64,000 nt of DNA from an uncultured bacterium (GTDB taxonomy: Bacteria; Cyanobacteriota; Vampirovibrionia; Gastranaerophilales; Gastranaerophilaceae). Location of the stretch: the NCBI GenBank assembly GCA_902777855.1, contig CACYVN010000008.1, positions 62,001 through 126,000 on the forward strand. Reading direction: 5' to 3'. The translations under genes and the position numbers were made by a program. Below, piece by piece: positions 34,978 to 43,929 of this stretch. The notes under the pieces are model-generated. The model was given only the letters and a program-made list of their open reading frames with translations. It was not told where the DNA came from and did no database searches. Each line of letters opens with the position of its first letter. The first letter of the stretch is position 1.

Positions 34978-35007
34978 AGCCGTGACACAGGGGACGGCTT
35001 TTTAGGT
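34978..35007. terminator. Weak hairpin in the 316-base gap
   Basis: AGCCGT/ACGGCT around a 10-base loop with T or A runs. The remaining gap between yebC and 35198 shows no gene on either strand. Confidence 0.35.
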
Positions 35008-35121
35008 AAAAGGTTAAGTGTAGGAGAAAATAAAGAAAAAGAAAAATAGTTTATCATGTCTTATATTCCCGTTTATCTGTGAAAAATAACTGTTTTAACC
35101 AAAGACTTTACATAAATTAAC

Positions 35122-35152
35122 AAAAAGAAAACCCGCTATTATTGCGGGTTAT
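35122..35152 (-). terminator. Terminator of the annexin-like gene
   Basis: On the minus strand, AACCCGC/GCGGGTT around AATAATA is followed by TTCTTTTTG. Confidence 0.78.
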
Positions 35153-35197
35153 AAAATCTACACTAACTACCTAACCTTAATTTATGAATCAAACTTT

Positions 35198-36250
35198 TTA
35201 TTTAGATGTCATTGAATATGGTTCATATTCGTATTTGTAGCCCATTTTTGCTGCAATTTTCTGAATTAATGCATTGTAGTTATCTGCTACACCGTTATCA
35301 ATATAGAACCAGCTGTGCATTTCTTTTTGGCACTTTTTATAATCTTCGTCTTTAGTCAAATCTATACCGAGCTCAAGAGCTTTATTTCTTAGTGCTCTGA
35401 GAATATGTTTCCCGTATTTTGCCTTCTGACTGCAGTTTGCATCTGCCATAAATGCTTCCATAAATGATTCTTCAGGATTTGACATATTCCACTGAATCAT
35501 TCTTTCAATTACATCGTCTTTTGTAATTTCTTCGCATCCTGCTTCAAATACTTCATTGTCAGTTCCAGGACCCCACATTGCATCATGCATTGCATCTACC
35601 CAAGGTATGAAAGTCTTAGGCTCTGTTTTTGAAGATGAATCTGATGATGACTCAGAACTTGATGAACTTGAAGAAGTTGATGAATTATCGTTGCCTTGAT
35701 TTGTTGTTTCTTCAACTTTCCCTGCGATTAAATTATTTACCGCAACTTTCAATTCATTAGCTTTTAAATATGCGCTTTGCGGATCCATACCGCTTGTTTT
35801 TAAATCATTGATTTGTTTTTCATATTCTTCCAATTTTTTAAGTTGAGCTTCTAATTTCGCTTTGTCTTCTGCTTTTAAATCTTTAGCCTGTAATTGTGCC
35901 TGAATCTTTGCTTTTTGTCCTGCAATTGTTTGTAATGCTGTATTGATTTCTTGTGAAGCCAATTGATTTAAAGATTGTGCAGCCATTGATGATGCCTGAC
36001 TGATTACTGCAGGAACATTAATTTGCGGAGTCATTTGATAACCGCCACCTATACCTGCCGGCCAACCTGATGCCTGTGCAACCTGATTGAATACCAATCC
36101 GATTTGTGATTGACTGTAATTATCCACAGGGAAAATTTGAATATCACCGCCGAAATTGGTTACTCCGAACGGATTGTATCCCCAATATGGAAGATAAGCC
36201 ATTGATGCGTTTGTTAAATTTCCGTTACAACTCATTCCTAATCCAAACAT
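35198..36250 (-). CDS. Large Gly/Ser-rich protein with annexin-like C-terminal motif
   Basis: A 350-residue protein with no signal peptide. Residues 1-75 are Gly/Asn/Tyr-rich, 85-180 are a helical, Ala/Gln/Lys-rich coiled-coil region, and 189-207 a Ser tract. The last 140 residues contain AMWGPGTDNEVFEAG (residues 224-238), resembling the GxGTD(E/N) calcium loop and helix of an annexin repeat, followed by 'DVIERMIQWNMSNPEESFME' and a helical end. Motif similarity only; a search is needed. GGCAATTTT-N15-TTTATA lies upstream. Confidence 0.65.
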   Translation of the reverse strand: MFGLGMSCNGNLTNASMAYLPYWGYNPFGVTNFGGDIQIFPVDNYSQSQIGLVFNQVAQASGWPAGIGGGYQMTPQINVPAVISQASSMAAQSLNQLASQEINTALQTIAGQKAKIQAQLQAKDLKAEDKAKLEAQLKKLEEYEKQINDLKTSGMDPQSAYLKANELKVAVNNLIAGKVEETTNQGNDNSSTSSSSSSSESSSDSSSKTEPKTFIPWVDAMHDAMWGPGTDNEVFEAGCEEITKDDVIERMIQWNMSNPEESFMEAFMADANCSQKAKYGKHILRALRNKALELGIDLTKDEDYKKCQKEMHSWFYIDNGVADNYNALIQKIAAKMGYKYEYEPYSMTSK

Positions 36251-36289
36251 GATTTTTTCCCCGTTTCTTGTTTTTATCCCCTGTACCTA

Positions 36290-36319
36290 TATAAACAATT
36301 TTATTGTTTCAAAATTGCC
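36290..36319 (-). promoter_or_regulatory. GGCAATTTT-N15-TTTATA promoter-like motif (site c)
   Basis: GGCAATTTT (36319-36311) and TTTATA (36295-36290) on the minus strand, followed by TAGGTA exactly as at site a; 39 bases before the annexin-like gene. Confidence 0.6.
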
Positions 36320-36390
36320 TTTTTCATTTTTTTATTTTTTTGATAAATTCTCAAAAGGCTTTTATTATTTGAATTTTAGGGATTTATATT

Positions 36391-36408
36391 ATTGTAATAT
36401 TTCTTAAC
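36391..36408. promoter_or_regulatory. HLR1-like box, two mismatches
   Basis: On the minus strand GTTAAGAAATATTACAAT is near the 24286 box (TTACGAAATATTACA). It lies upstream of site c and also upstream of the divergent HTH gene at 36447. Confidence 0.22.
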
Positions 36409-36446
36409 ATAATAATATTTATATTGATTTATGATATTATTTTCCT

Positions 36447-36851
36447 ATGAAAACTCTTGCAAAATTTATTCAGGAAAAACGTGAAGAATTGGGATTTACA
36501 GTAAAAGGACTTGCAATAGCCTCAAATATTCCGGAGTCAGAAATAGAGGAAATAGAAGAAGGTAAAACTCTTTTTCTCTCGGTGACAAGACGCCAGGCTC
36601 TTGCAAAAGTTTTGAAATGTGAACCTGAGGAAATTAAGGCTTTAGAAAAGGATGTAACTGAGAATATTATTTCCGATGAAATCATTGAAAGTTTGAAGGA
36701 ATTGATTTTAAATGGTGCGGGGGGATTAAAATGTCCCAAATGCGGTTCCCCGCTTGAGACAAGAATCGCTAAAATGTATGATTTGGAGGATAATTTAATT
36801 TTGCATCCAAAGGCACATTGTACAAAATGCCCGTTCCAAATACATTCTTGA
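36447..36851 (+). CDS. XRE-like HTH protein with zinc-ribbon C-terminus
   Basis: A 134-residue protein: an XRE-type helix-turn-helix (residues 1-60, 'KREELGFTVKGLAIASNIPE'), an acidic linker, then a zinc ribbon with CPKCG and CTKC (residues about 93-131). It is a probable DNA-binding regulator; target unknown. The AT-rich upstream region carries an HLR1-like box shared with the divergent gene. The gene's own terminator starts inside the last codons. Confidence 0.7.
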   Translation: MKTLAKFIQEKREELGFTVKGLAIASNIPESEIEEIEEGKTLFLSVTRRQALAKVLKCEPEEIKALEKDVTENIISDEIIESLKELILNGAGGLKCPKCGSPLETRIAKMYDLEDNLILHPKAHCTKCPFQIHS

Positions 36852-36875
36852 AACGGGCATTTATGTTTTATTTTT
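36824..36875 (+). terminator. Terminator overlapping the stop codon
   Basis: AAAATGCCCGTT (inside the coding end) pairs with AACGGGCATTT after the stop codon; a T-rich run follows. The stop lies in the loop. Confidence 0.7.
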
Positions 36876-36891
36876 TTGTTATTTTTAACTG

Positions 36892-38241
36892 TTATACCAA
36901 GCCTTGTGCTATCATTGCTTCAGAGAGCTTTTTGAATGCTGCAATATTCGCCCCTGCGACATAGTTGCCGCTTATACCTGCTTCATCTGCTGCTTCTTTG
37001 CAAGCTTTGAATATGTTTGTCATAATTGTATCAAGTTTTTTCTCGACTTCTTCGAATGTATAATAATATCTTATACTGTTTTGAGTCATTTCAATAGCGG
37101 AAGTTGCAACTCCTCCGGCATTTGCTGCTTTTGCAGGAGCAAACAGAACTTTGTGTTCAAGGAAGTAATCAATTGCTTCGGTAGTTGATGGCATATTTGC
37201 ACCTTCTCCAACTGCAATAACTCCGTTTGATACAAGTATTTTTGCATCTTCAAGTGTTAATTCGTTCTGAGTTGCACATGGAAGCGCAATATCCGTTTTA
37301 ATTTGCCAAATCGGAGAATTGACTCCTGTTTTTTCCATATATTTTGCGCTCGGATGTGCATTTAAATATTCTTTAATTCTTCCTCTTTGAACTTCTTTAA
37401 TTTGTTTAATTGTGTCTAAATCAATTCCGTTTTCATCATAAATACAACCGTTCGAATCGCTCATTGCAACAACTTTAGCTCCCATAGCGGTTGCCTTTTG
37501 AGCAGCATAAATAGCAACATTGCCTGAACCTGAAATTGTTACGATTTTTCCGCTCATTGAATTTCCGTGCTGTTTTAACATCTCTCTCATGTAGAATAGC
37601 AAACCGTAACCTGTTGCTTCTGTTCTTGCAAGAGACCCGCCGTAGCAAATTGATTTTCCTGTTAAAACTCCGCCTTCATAAGCGTTTTTGATTCTTTTGT
37701 ACTGCCCGAAAAGATATCCGATTTCACGTCCGCCTACACCGATGTCTCCCGCAGGTACATCCACATCCTGACCGATGTGTCTGTATAATTCTGTCATAAA
37801 ACTTTGACAAAATCTCATAACTTCATTATCTGATTTCCCTTTTGGATCAAAATCACTTCCTCCTTTTGCTCCGCCTATCGGCAAACCAGTGAGTGCATTT
37901 TTAAATATCTGTTCAAATCCCAGAAATTTCATTACGCTTAAATTTACACTCGGATGAAATCTTAAACCGCCTTTGTACGGACCTATAAGTGAACTAAATT
38001 GGATTCTGTAGCCTCTGTTTACCTGAATTTTTCCGTTATCATCTACCCATGGGACTCTGAACATAACAATTCTTTCGGGTTCTGTCATTCTTTCAAGTAT
38101 GGCATTTTTTTCATATTTATCACTTAAATTGATAATCGGTTCTAATGTTGTTAAAACTTCTTTCAGTGCCTGAATAAATTCCGGTTGATTATTGTTTCTT
38201 TCTTCTACTTCCTTAATAACTCTTTCAATATAAGTGTTCAT
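36892..38241 (-). CDS. gdhA: NADP-type glutamate dehydrogenase
   Basis: Reductive amination of 2-oxoglutarate, the main ammonium entry in anaerobes. The 449-residue protein has 'FSSLIGPYKGGLRFHPSVNL', the catalytic region LPIGGAKGG with 'SDFDPKGKSDNEVMRFCQSF', 'DVPAGDIGVGGREIGYLFG' and the dinucleotide fold VTISGSGNVAIYAAQKA. The start at 38241 has AGGGAGA before it; longer frames are unused. Single gene. Confidence 0.96.
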   Translation of the reverse strand: MNTYIERVIKEVEERNNNQPEFIQALKEVLTTLEPIINLSDKYEKNAILERMTEPERIVMFRVPWVDDNGKIQVNRGYRIQFSSLIGPYKGGLRFHPSVNLSVMKFLGFEQIFKNALTGLPIGGAKGGSDFDPKGKSDNEVMRFCQSFMTELYRHIGQDVDVPAGDIGVGGREIGYLFGQYKRIKNAYEGGVLTGKSICYGGSLARTEATGYGLLFYMREMLKQHGNSMSGKIVTISGSGNVAIYAAQKATAMGAKVVAMSDSNGCIYDENGIDLDTIKQIKEVQRGRIKEYLNAHPSAKYMEKTGVNSPIWQIKTDIALPCATQNELTLEDAKILVSNGVIAVGEGANMPSTTEAIDYFLEHKVLFAPAKAANAGGVATSAIEMTQNSIRYYYTFEEVEKKLDTIMTNIFKACKEAADEAGISGNYVAGANIAAFKKLSEAMIAQGLV

Positions 38242-38382
38242 GCTATCTCCCTTTAACTTAACTTCCTTCTTAGTTTTACTATTATCGTAATATAATTGCA
38301 AATTAATTTTTTATAAAGTTTGGGGCAAATTATACCCCAGTCTAATGGTAAATAAATTCTTCGGTTATAAGATAGAATTGTT

Positions 38383-39162
38383 ATGATAATCATATCTTTG
38401 TTATTAATTCTTATGATGGGTTATCAGGTGTATTTAATTAAAAAATATAAGAATCTTAATAGAGATGAGATGTCTTATGTTGCTTCATTAACACATGATT
38501 TAAAGACCCCGGCAAGAGCACAGATAAACATGCTTAACTTACTTCTTAAAGGGCAATTTGGTGAACTTAATAAAAAACAATATGAAATGCTTAAACTGAT
38601 GTGTTCTTCAGCCAAATATATGTCCAATCTTGTCGGTAATATGTTATCAGGCTACCGATACGGCTTAAATACAATTGCATTAAATAAAACTCGGTTTGAT
38701 TTGGTGGAATTAATAAATGCCGTAATAAAACAAAGTGAGCTATTAATTTGCGAAAAAAATATGAATGTTATATTTGAACATATTTCTTCATGCATTGTCT
38801 TTGCCGACAGGATTCAAGTTGAACGGGTAATTGTGAATTTATTGTCAAATGCAATAACTTATGGTTTTGAGAATACGGATATTATAATAAATTTAGTCTG
38901 TGAAAAGCAAAATCTGAATTTTTCAATTTCTAATAAGAGTTATTTTATACCGCCAAAAGAGTTAAAACGTATTTTTAATAAATTTTCAAAGAGTGTAAAT
39001 TCAAGACTAAACAATGCATCAACCGGACTTGGGCTTTATGCTTCAAAACGAATTATAACAATGCATGGAGGTCGAATTTATGCTCAAAGCACCCCACATG
39101 GAATATGCACATTTGGTTTTCGCCTTGAAAAAGCATATGCAGCTGAATTGATTGAAAAATAA
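38383..39162 (+). CDS. Membrane histidine kinase (short)
   Basis: A 259-residue kinase: one N-terminal membrane helix (residues 1-20), HisKA with phosphoacceptor THDLKTP, and HATPase_c with N-box VNLLSNAITYG, G1/G2 'ASTGLGLYASKRII'. It has no periplasmic sensor domain, so the signal probably comes through the membrane or a partner. No response regulator is adjacent; RpaB at 12161 is a candidate partner only by default. Confidence 0.85.
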   Translation: MIIISLLLILMMGYQVYLIKKYKNLNRDEMSYVASLTHDLKTPARAQINMLNLLLKGQFGELNKKQYEMLKLMCSSAKYMSNLVGNMLSGYRYGLNTIALNKTRFDLVELINAVIKQSELLICEKNMNVIFEHISSCIVFADRIQVERVIVNLLSNAITYGFENTDIIINLVCEKQNLNFSISNKSYFIPPKELKRIFNKFSKSVNSRLNNASTGLGLYASKRIITMHGGRIYAQSTPHGICTFGFRLEKAYAAELIEK

Positions 39163-39163
39163 T

Positions 39164-40000
39164 TTATTTTTCAAGTAAGTGAGTGTTTATTTTCCCAAAT
39201 TTTGCCGAAAGATTATCAATTAAATGAATAAGATAAAGTTCAGGTTCAAGAGCATCTTTTGAATCCAAATCAATTATTGCACCCCAGTCTGCTCTGCCGT
39301 GGTGAGCGGCTATCATTCTTGCGACTTTAATAAATCCTGCGTTCATGCAGGTGCTAAATCCCCACTGAGAGTGAGTAATCCAAGTTTCTCTAAAGCCGGG
39401 GGCATAATCAATTAAGCCTGTTTCTGTATCAATTGTATATTCAAAAATCTTGCCAAAATCGTGTAATAGACATGCGGCAAGCACGTTATCCTTATTTACA
39501 TGAGATGCAAACTGAGGAATATTTAATTCCGCAAATTGCGCACATTCAACCGTGTGAACAAGCAATCCGCCTATAAAATTGTGATGCATTAGTTTCGCTG
39601 CCGGCATAATTTTAAATTTTTCGGCATTATCTTCAAAAAGTTTTGCTACAAACTGACGCAATTCTTCTTTTTCTATCTTATTGACATATGATTGTAATTT
39701 TGCCCAATACTGTTCGATTTCAGCTGGCTCAAGCCCGAGTTTTGCTTCTTTTAAAAGCTCAAGCGCAGAAACAAGACAATTATTATATTTTTCGTTAAAA
39801 GTTGCGGAAACAATTCGCACAAGGTTCCCTGTTCTGAAAATTTTGGCGTCGAAACGGTTAAGGGTTTCTTCCCATAATATGCAGTTTAAAACACTGTCAT
39901 CAGCTGTATTCCGCAACTGCAATTTCCCCATTTTTGTACCGGCTTTTGTGTCTCCGATTGAAAATATAACAACTTCATAAGTGTCTTCCGTATTAAACAT
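39164..40000 (-). CDS. YhaM-like 3'-5' exoribonuclease (OB-HD)
   Basis: A 278-residue protein with an N-terminal OB-fold (residues about 10-85) and a C-terminal HD phosphohydrolase domain: HHNFIGGLLVHT, CLLHDFGKIFEY, and IAAHHGRADWG. The order OB-HD matches YhaM nucleases, which degrade RNA with Mn or Co. Third gene of the ilvC-DUF3137-yhaM-like run (11 and 15 base gaps). Its stop is 2 bases from the convergent kinase stop. Confidence 0.85.
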   Translation of the reverse strand: MFNTEDTYEVVIFSIGDTKAGTKMGKLQLRNTADDSVLNCILWEETLNRFDAKIFRTGNLVRIVSATFNEKYNNCLVSALELLKEAKLGLEPAEIEQYWAKLQSYVNKIEKEELRQFVAKLFEDNAEKFKIMPAAKLMHHNFIGGLLVHTVECAQFAELNIPQFASHVNKDNVLAACLLHDFGKIFEYTIDTETGLIDYAPGFRETWITHSQWGFSTCMNAGFIKVARMIAAHHGRADWGAIIDLDSKDALEPELYLIHLIDNLSAKFGKINTHLLEK

Positions 40001-40010
40001 TTTCTCTCCT

Positions 40011-41168
40011 TTATAATCCTGTTTTTTCTGTCAATTTAAAGTAATCAATCATATTATATATAGAACTTAATTCTTCATAAAATTTTTCAACCTGTTTTTT
40101 ATCCGTAAGCGGAATGAAAAGGTTTCCGATTTCAAATAAATCTTTGTTTGTCGGAATTGCAAATATTACTTTATCATTAAAGAATGAGCATTTTATATTT
40201 TTTGTACCAAAGACTGTTTTAAAATTTTGTAATCTGTCCATAAATGCGGTTGTAATAAGATATCTTGCTTCTACTTGATTTTCAGAATTAACATTAAATT
40301 TTTTATCAAACTCCAAATCTTCAAGTTTAACTTTTTGCAGTCGGTGTTCGTTTTTGATTTGAATAATTGCCAGACTAAAAACAAAGAGAGCAGTAATAAT
40401 TGCTATAATTGAATAAAAAAATGCTTTCAAAACATTATGCGTAAGTTCTCCGCTTAATACTATTTTTAATCCCAGTATTCCGATAAATAAAAATACTAAG
40501 CAAAGTAAAAACATCAAAGGTATGGGCATTATTCTGTTGCGGATAGCGGTATCCCTTTTTGAAGTAATGATTGTTTGCGCATTTACTGTTTTGTTTGACG
40601 GAATGCAAACTACTATACCTTTAAATACTGTACTGCTTTCTTTACTTCCTTCCATTATCATTTTAATTTCCTGCACATCAAATTCAGTATCAAGGTATTT
40701 ACCATTCATGGTGTCATCATATTCGATTTTATTGTATGCAGGGAATATATCGCTGATTTCAAACGGCAAATTCTTTCTTGTGTTTTTACAGCTCCATTTT
40801 ATGGATAATTCCTTTTCTAAATCTTTTGCACAGGCTGTTTTTACTATCTTTTTAAACTCTTCAATTGTATTTCTGAAAATATGATGCATGCCCATTGCAC
40901 TTGCGATTACAATCCCAGGGAATATAAAAAATGTAAATATGGCATATAAAGTCCCGCTTACCGGTGAAATATAAGAATTTCCCGCAAATATATTATTAAA
41001 TGCGAATTTGTAAGCTATAAAAGCGAATAAAATGATATTCAAAAGTAACAAAACTTCTTTAAATACAAGAGTTTTTATCATTTTCATTCTTTGCGGTTCC
41101 AAGGCCCCTAATTTTGGTAGAATTTTTTGATTATATATATCATAAAATATGTTTTCAAAATTATCCAT
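40011..41168 (-). CDS. DUF3137-family membrane protein
   Basis: A 385-residue protein with two N-terminal and two central helix pairs (about 33-55, 63-90, 212-235, 245-268). A conserved soluble segment 'EYDDTMNGKYLDTEFDVQEI' followed by 'KGIVVCIPSN' matches DUF3137. Function unknown. Located between ilvC and the YhaM-like gene in a tight run. Confidence 0.75.
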   Translation of the reverse strand: MDNFENIFYDIYNQKILPKLGALEPQRMKMIKTLVFKEVLLLLNIILFAFIAYKFAFNNIFAGNSYISPVSGTLYAIFTFFIFPGIVIASAMGMHHIFRNTIEEFKKIVKTACAKDLEKELSIKWSCKNTRKNLPFEISDIFPAYNKIEYDDTMNGKYLDTEFDVQEIKMIMEGSKESSTVFKGIVVCIPSNKTVNAQTIITSKRDTAIRNRIMPIPLMFLLCLVFLFIGILGLKIVLSGELTHNVLKAFFYSIIAIITALFVFSLAIIQIKNEHRLQKVKLEDLEFDKKFNVNSENQVEARYLITTAFMDRLQNFKTVFGTKNIKCSFFNDKVIFAIPTNKDLFEIGNLFIPLTDKKQVEKFYEELSSIYNMIDYFKLTEKTGL

Positions 41169-41183
41169 TAAGATGCTCCTCTA

Positions 41184-42209
41184 CTAATTCTTTTCTCTAT
41201 TAATAATGTTCTCTTTTCTACCCCAGACAAAAGATGAACGAATTTCTTCGCCGACTTTTTCAATAAGATGGTTTCTGTTTTCTTCTCTGAGTTTATCAAA
41301 GTTTTTTTGTCCATTTCTCATTTCGTTTGTAAATTCATCTGCAAATTTGCCTGACTGAATGTCTTTTAATATTTCTCTCATTGCATTTTTAGATGCTTCG
41401 CCAATAACCTTTGGACCTCTTGTCATATCGCCGTATTCGGCGGTATTAGAAATTGAATAGCGCATATCGGCAAGACCGCCCTGATTAACCAAATCAACGA
41501 TAAGTTTCATCTCGTGTAATACTTCAAAATAAGCCATATATGGAGAATACCCTGCCTCAGTTAAAACTTCAAAACCTGCTTTCATCAGTGCAGATACTCC
41601 GCCACAGATAACACACTGTTCTCCAAACAAATCAGTTTCCGTTTCTTCTCTGAATGTTGTTTCAATAATCCCTGCTCTGCCGGCGCCAATTGCACCGGCA
41701 TAAGAAAGTGCTATTTCTTTTCCGTCACCTGAGGGGTTTTGGTAAACCGCTACAAGACTCGGCACTCCTTTCCCCTCAACATACTGACTTCTTACCGTAT
41801 GCCCGGGGCCTTTTGGGGCAACCATAATGACATTTATATCTTCTGGCGGCACAATTTTTTTGAAATGAATGTTAAACCCGTGAGCAAACATCAAATACTG
41901 ACCTGCTTTCATATTCGGTTTAATTTGCTTTTCATAAACATCTGCCTGAACTTCATCAGGGATAAGTATTTGAATGACATCTGCCCATTTTACGGCATCT
42001 TCTATACTCATTGTTTGAAAGCCGTAGGCTTTTGCTTTTTGGTCTGATGCTCCGCCAAGTCTTAAACCTAATACAACATTACAACCGGAATCTTTTAAAT
42101 TCATAGATTGACCGTAGCCTTGAGAACCAAAGCCGATAACTGCAATTTTTTTTGTTTTAATTAAATCTTTATTAATGTCTTTATCAAGATATATTTTTAA
42201 TTCGCTCAT
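41184..42209 (-). CDS. ilvC: Ketol-acid reductoisomerase
   Basis: Second step of branched-chain amino acid synthesis (acetolactate to dihydroxyisovalerate, NADPH). The 341-residue class I protein has VIGFGSQGYGQSMNL, the phosphate-binding 'GLRLGGASDQKAKAYGF', APKGPGHTVR and the metal Glu/Asp in 'EETETDLFGEQCVICGGV' plus 'TAEYGDMTRG'. AGAAGGGAAG decides the ATG at 42209. Other ilv genes are elsewhere. Confidence 0.95.
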   Translation of the reverse strand: MSELKIYLDKDINKDLIKTKKIAVIGFGSQGYGQSMNLKDSGCNVVLGLRLGGASDQKAKAYGFQTMSIEDAVKWADVIQILIPDEVQADVYEKQIKPNMKAGQYLMFAHGFNIHFKKIVPPEDINVIMVAPKGPGHTVRSQYVEGKGVPSLVAVYQNPSGDGKEIALSYAGAIGAGRAGIIETTFREETETDLFGEQCVICGGVSALMKAGFEVLTEAGYSPYMAYFEVLHEMKLIVDLVNQGGLADMRYSISNTAEYGDMTRGPKVIGEASKNAMREILKDIQSGKFADEFTNEMRNGQKNFDKLREENRNHLIEKVGEEIRSSFVWGRKENIINREKN

Positions 42210-42244
42210 AAATACACTTCCCTTCTGTAAGCAATTATAACACA

Positions 42245-42304
42245 AAAAACCGCAAAGCTTGTCATCCCGAACTTATTTCGTAGTTTTAAAATTTGCGGAT
42301 TTTT
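42245..42304 (-). terminator. Terminator of the aquaporin gene with a palindrome in its loop
   Basis: On the minus strand ATCCGCAAA pairs with TTTGCGGTTTTTTG across a long loop that contains TTCGGGATGACAAG. The loop sequence resembles the ATTCTGAA-type dispersed palindrome. Confidence 0.6.
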
Positions 42305-42327
42305 TGTATAAAATGATAATTTATATA

Positions 42328-42966
42328 TTAATCGTTATTTGTTAATTTGAACACAAGCCCGGCACAAGCACCTCCAAGCAGGTTCGCTGCAATTGTAATT
42401 ACTGCTATACAAGGACAACATACCGCACCCATTACTGATACAGAAATTGCAACGGCAGGATTAAATGCGCCCATACATACATTCCCGACTGCAAAAGCAC
42501 CTGCTGTTACCGTTGATCCTATGGCAAGGCCGTAGTATGAATTTCCTTCGGTTCTCTTTGATGTTGCAGTGTTCAATACAACATAGCAAAGTGCAAAAGT
42601 AAATAAAAATTCTGCAAGAAGTATTGTTGCAAGGCTGAATGATGATTTTGCCGGAGCATCAAGTCCGCCTGATAACAAGTTAATTGTTAAAGCTGCACAT
42701 ATACCGCCTAAGATTTGAAAAATAGCATAAGGAATCCATTGTTTCCATTCTAAGGCTCCTCTTATTGCAGCTGCAAATGATACTGCAGGGTTATAGTGCC
42801 CGCCTGAGATATGTCCTCCGGCGTAAACCATTACCATCAAAATAAAGCCGATTGCAATCGGTGCTATACAGGTCTCTCCGCCCCATGCAGCAGTTGCTCC
42901 GATAGTAAATACGAGAAAAAATGTTCCGATAAATTCAACAAAATATTTCTTCAAATTTTCAATCAT
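42328..42966 (-). CDS. Aquaporin (MIP family)
   Basis: A 212-residue six-helix water or small-solute channel. Both NPA boxes are present (HYNPAVSF and AFNPAVAI) with 'GGHISGGHYNPA' before the first. The residue after the second box suggests an AqpZ-like rather than GlpF-like filter, but this is not firm. Excellent AAGGAGG site before the ATG at 42966. Single gene. Confidence 0.92.
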   Translation of the reverse strand: MIENLKKYFVEFIGTFFLVFTIGATAAWGGETCIAPIAIGFILMVMVYAGGHISGGHYNPAVSFAAAIRGALEWKQWIPYAIFQILGGICAALTINLLSGGLDAPAKSSFSLATILLAEFLFTFALCYVVLNTATSKRTEGNSYYGLAIGSTVTAGAFAVGNVCMGAFNPAVAISVSVMGAVCCPCIAVITIAANLLGGACAGLVFKLTNND

Positions 42967-43070
42967 AAAATCCTCCTTATCTAAATACAAAAACATAAAC
43001 GACTGCTTTATTATACAATAATTTTATAAAGTTTGCAAAATAAAATTGTAAAGATATATAAAATTTATGC

Positions 43071-43098
43071 TTGATTTTTTATTTTAATATGATATTAT
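43071..43098 (+). promoter_or_regulatory. Promoter of the rplJ-rplL transcript, TTGATT-N16-TATTAT
   Basis: TTGATT at 43071-43076 and TATTAT at 43093-43098, placing the transcript start just before the L10 leader. Confidence 0.55.
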
Positions 43099-43105
43099 TG
43101 CACTA

Positions 43106-43254
43106 CAACCGCAGACCGTTAGTGCCGTAGGCTCAATTGTTTAAAACTGCTAACCGAGGTTATACCGAAAGTAAATAGTATGTTCTTGTGAACAATAGAC
43201 TTTAGTATAAGATTTTGCGGTTAACACTAAAAAGCAAAATCTTTTTTAGTGTTA
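43106..43254 (+). ncRNA. Ribosomal protein L10 leader
   Basis: The 5' leader binds L10(L12)4 to repress rplJ translation. The outer stem AACCGCA (43107-43113) pairs with TGCGGTT (43216-43222), and inside are the characteristic GACCGTTAGTGCCGTAGG and CTAACCGAGGT elements. A second hairpin AACACTAAAAA/TTTTTAGTGTT at 43223-43254 follows, before the ribosome site. Match made by eye. Confidence 0.7.
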
Positions 43255-43310
43255 GAATTAGGTCGATACAAACAAGCCGAAATATAGTTCGGCAAACAAA
43301 AGGAGCAAAA

Positions 43311-43832
43311 ATGTCAACAAAAGCATTTAAATCAGAAAAAATTGACGAAATCAAATCAAAAATTGAAAAAGCTCAGGTTGCCATTATCACAGATTATAAA
43401 GGATTATCTGTAGAAGAAATTACAAATTTAAGACGTGATATTCAAAAAGACGGCGGCGATTATATGGTTACCAAAAACACATTGGCTAAAATTGCTGTTA
43501 AGGGTACCGAATATGAAGCATTGACCGAAAAATTGACTGGCCCTGTTGCTTTGGCATTTGGTTTTGAGGATCCTGTTGCACCTGCAAAAGCTGTTAAAGC
43601 TTTTATAGATAAAGCTAAAAAAGGCGAAATTCTCGGTGCAGTTTTGGATGGTAAATTATTATCCGTTGAAGAAACAAAAGCTCTTGCAAGTCTTCCGTCA
43701 AAAGAAGAACTCTTTGCAAAAATGCTTGGCTCAGTCAATTCACCTGCTTCAGGTATTGTTGGTTGCGTCAACGGAGTTATGGCATCTCTTACGCGTGCTA
43801 TTGCAGCAGTTAGAGATCAAAAAGCGGCTTAA
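43311..43832 (+). CDS. rplJ: 50S ribosomal protein L10
   Basis: Forms the stalk base with L7/L12. The 173-residue protein begins MSTKAFKSEKIDEIK and has 'AIITDYKGLSVEEITNLRRD', 'YMVTKNTLAKIAV' and the C-terminal L7/L12-binding helix 'VNGVMASLTRAIAAVRDQ'. AAGGAG 6 bases before the ATG fixes the start; the open codons upstream belong to the leader. Confidence 0.97.
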   Translation: MSTKAFKSEKIDEIKSKIEKAQVAIITDYKGLSVEEITNLRRDIQKDGGDYMVTKNTLAKIAVKGTEYEALTEKLTGPVALAFGFEDPVAPAKAVKAFIDKAKKGEILGAVLDGKLLSVEETKALASLPSKEELFAKMLGSVNSPASGIVGCVNGVMASLTRAIAAVRDQKAA

Positions 43833-43847
43833 TTTTATTATGCCGTA

Positions 43848-43870
43848 ATTCTGAACTTGTTTCAGAATCT
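43848..43870. repeat. Short palindrome ATTCTGAA-CTTGT-TTCAGAAT
   Basis: One-base variant of the palindrome at 6123-6145, between rplJ and rplL. It could act as an RNA-processing or attenuating hairpin here. Confidence 0.6.
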
Positions 43871-43929
43871 CATATTAAAAATGAGAAAATATTTGTAACA
43901 CTCAATAAAAATTAAAAAGGAGAAATAAA

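Noticed and set aside
43215-43310. Open codons before rplJ
   Set aside because: They are part of the L10 leader RNA and hairpin; the ribosome site AAGGAG fits the ATG at 43311.
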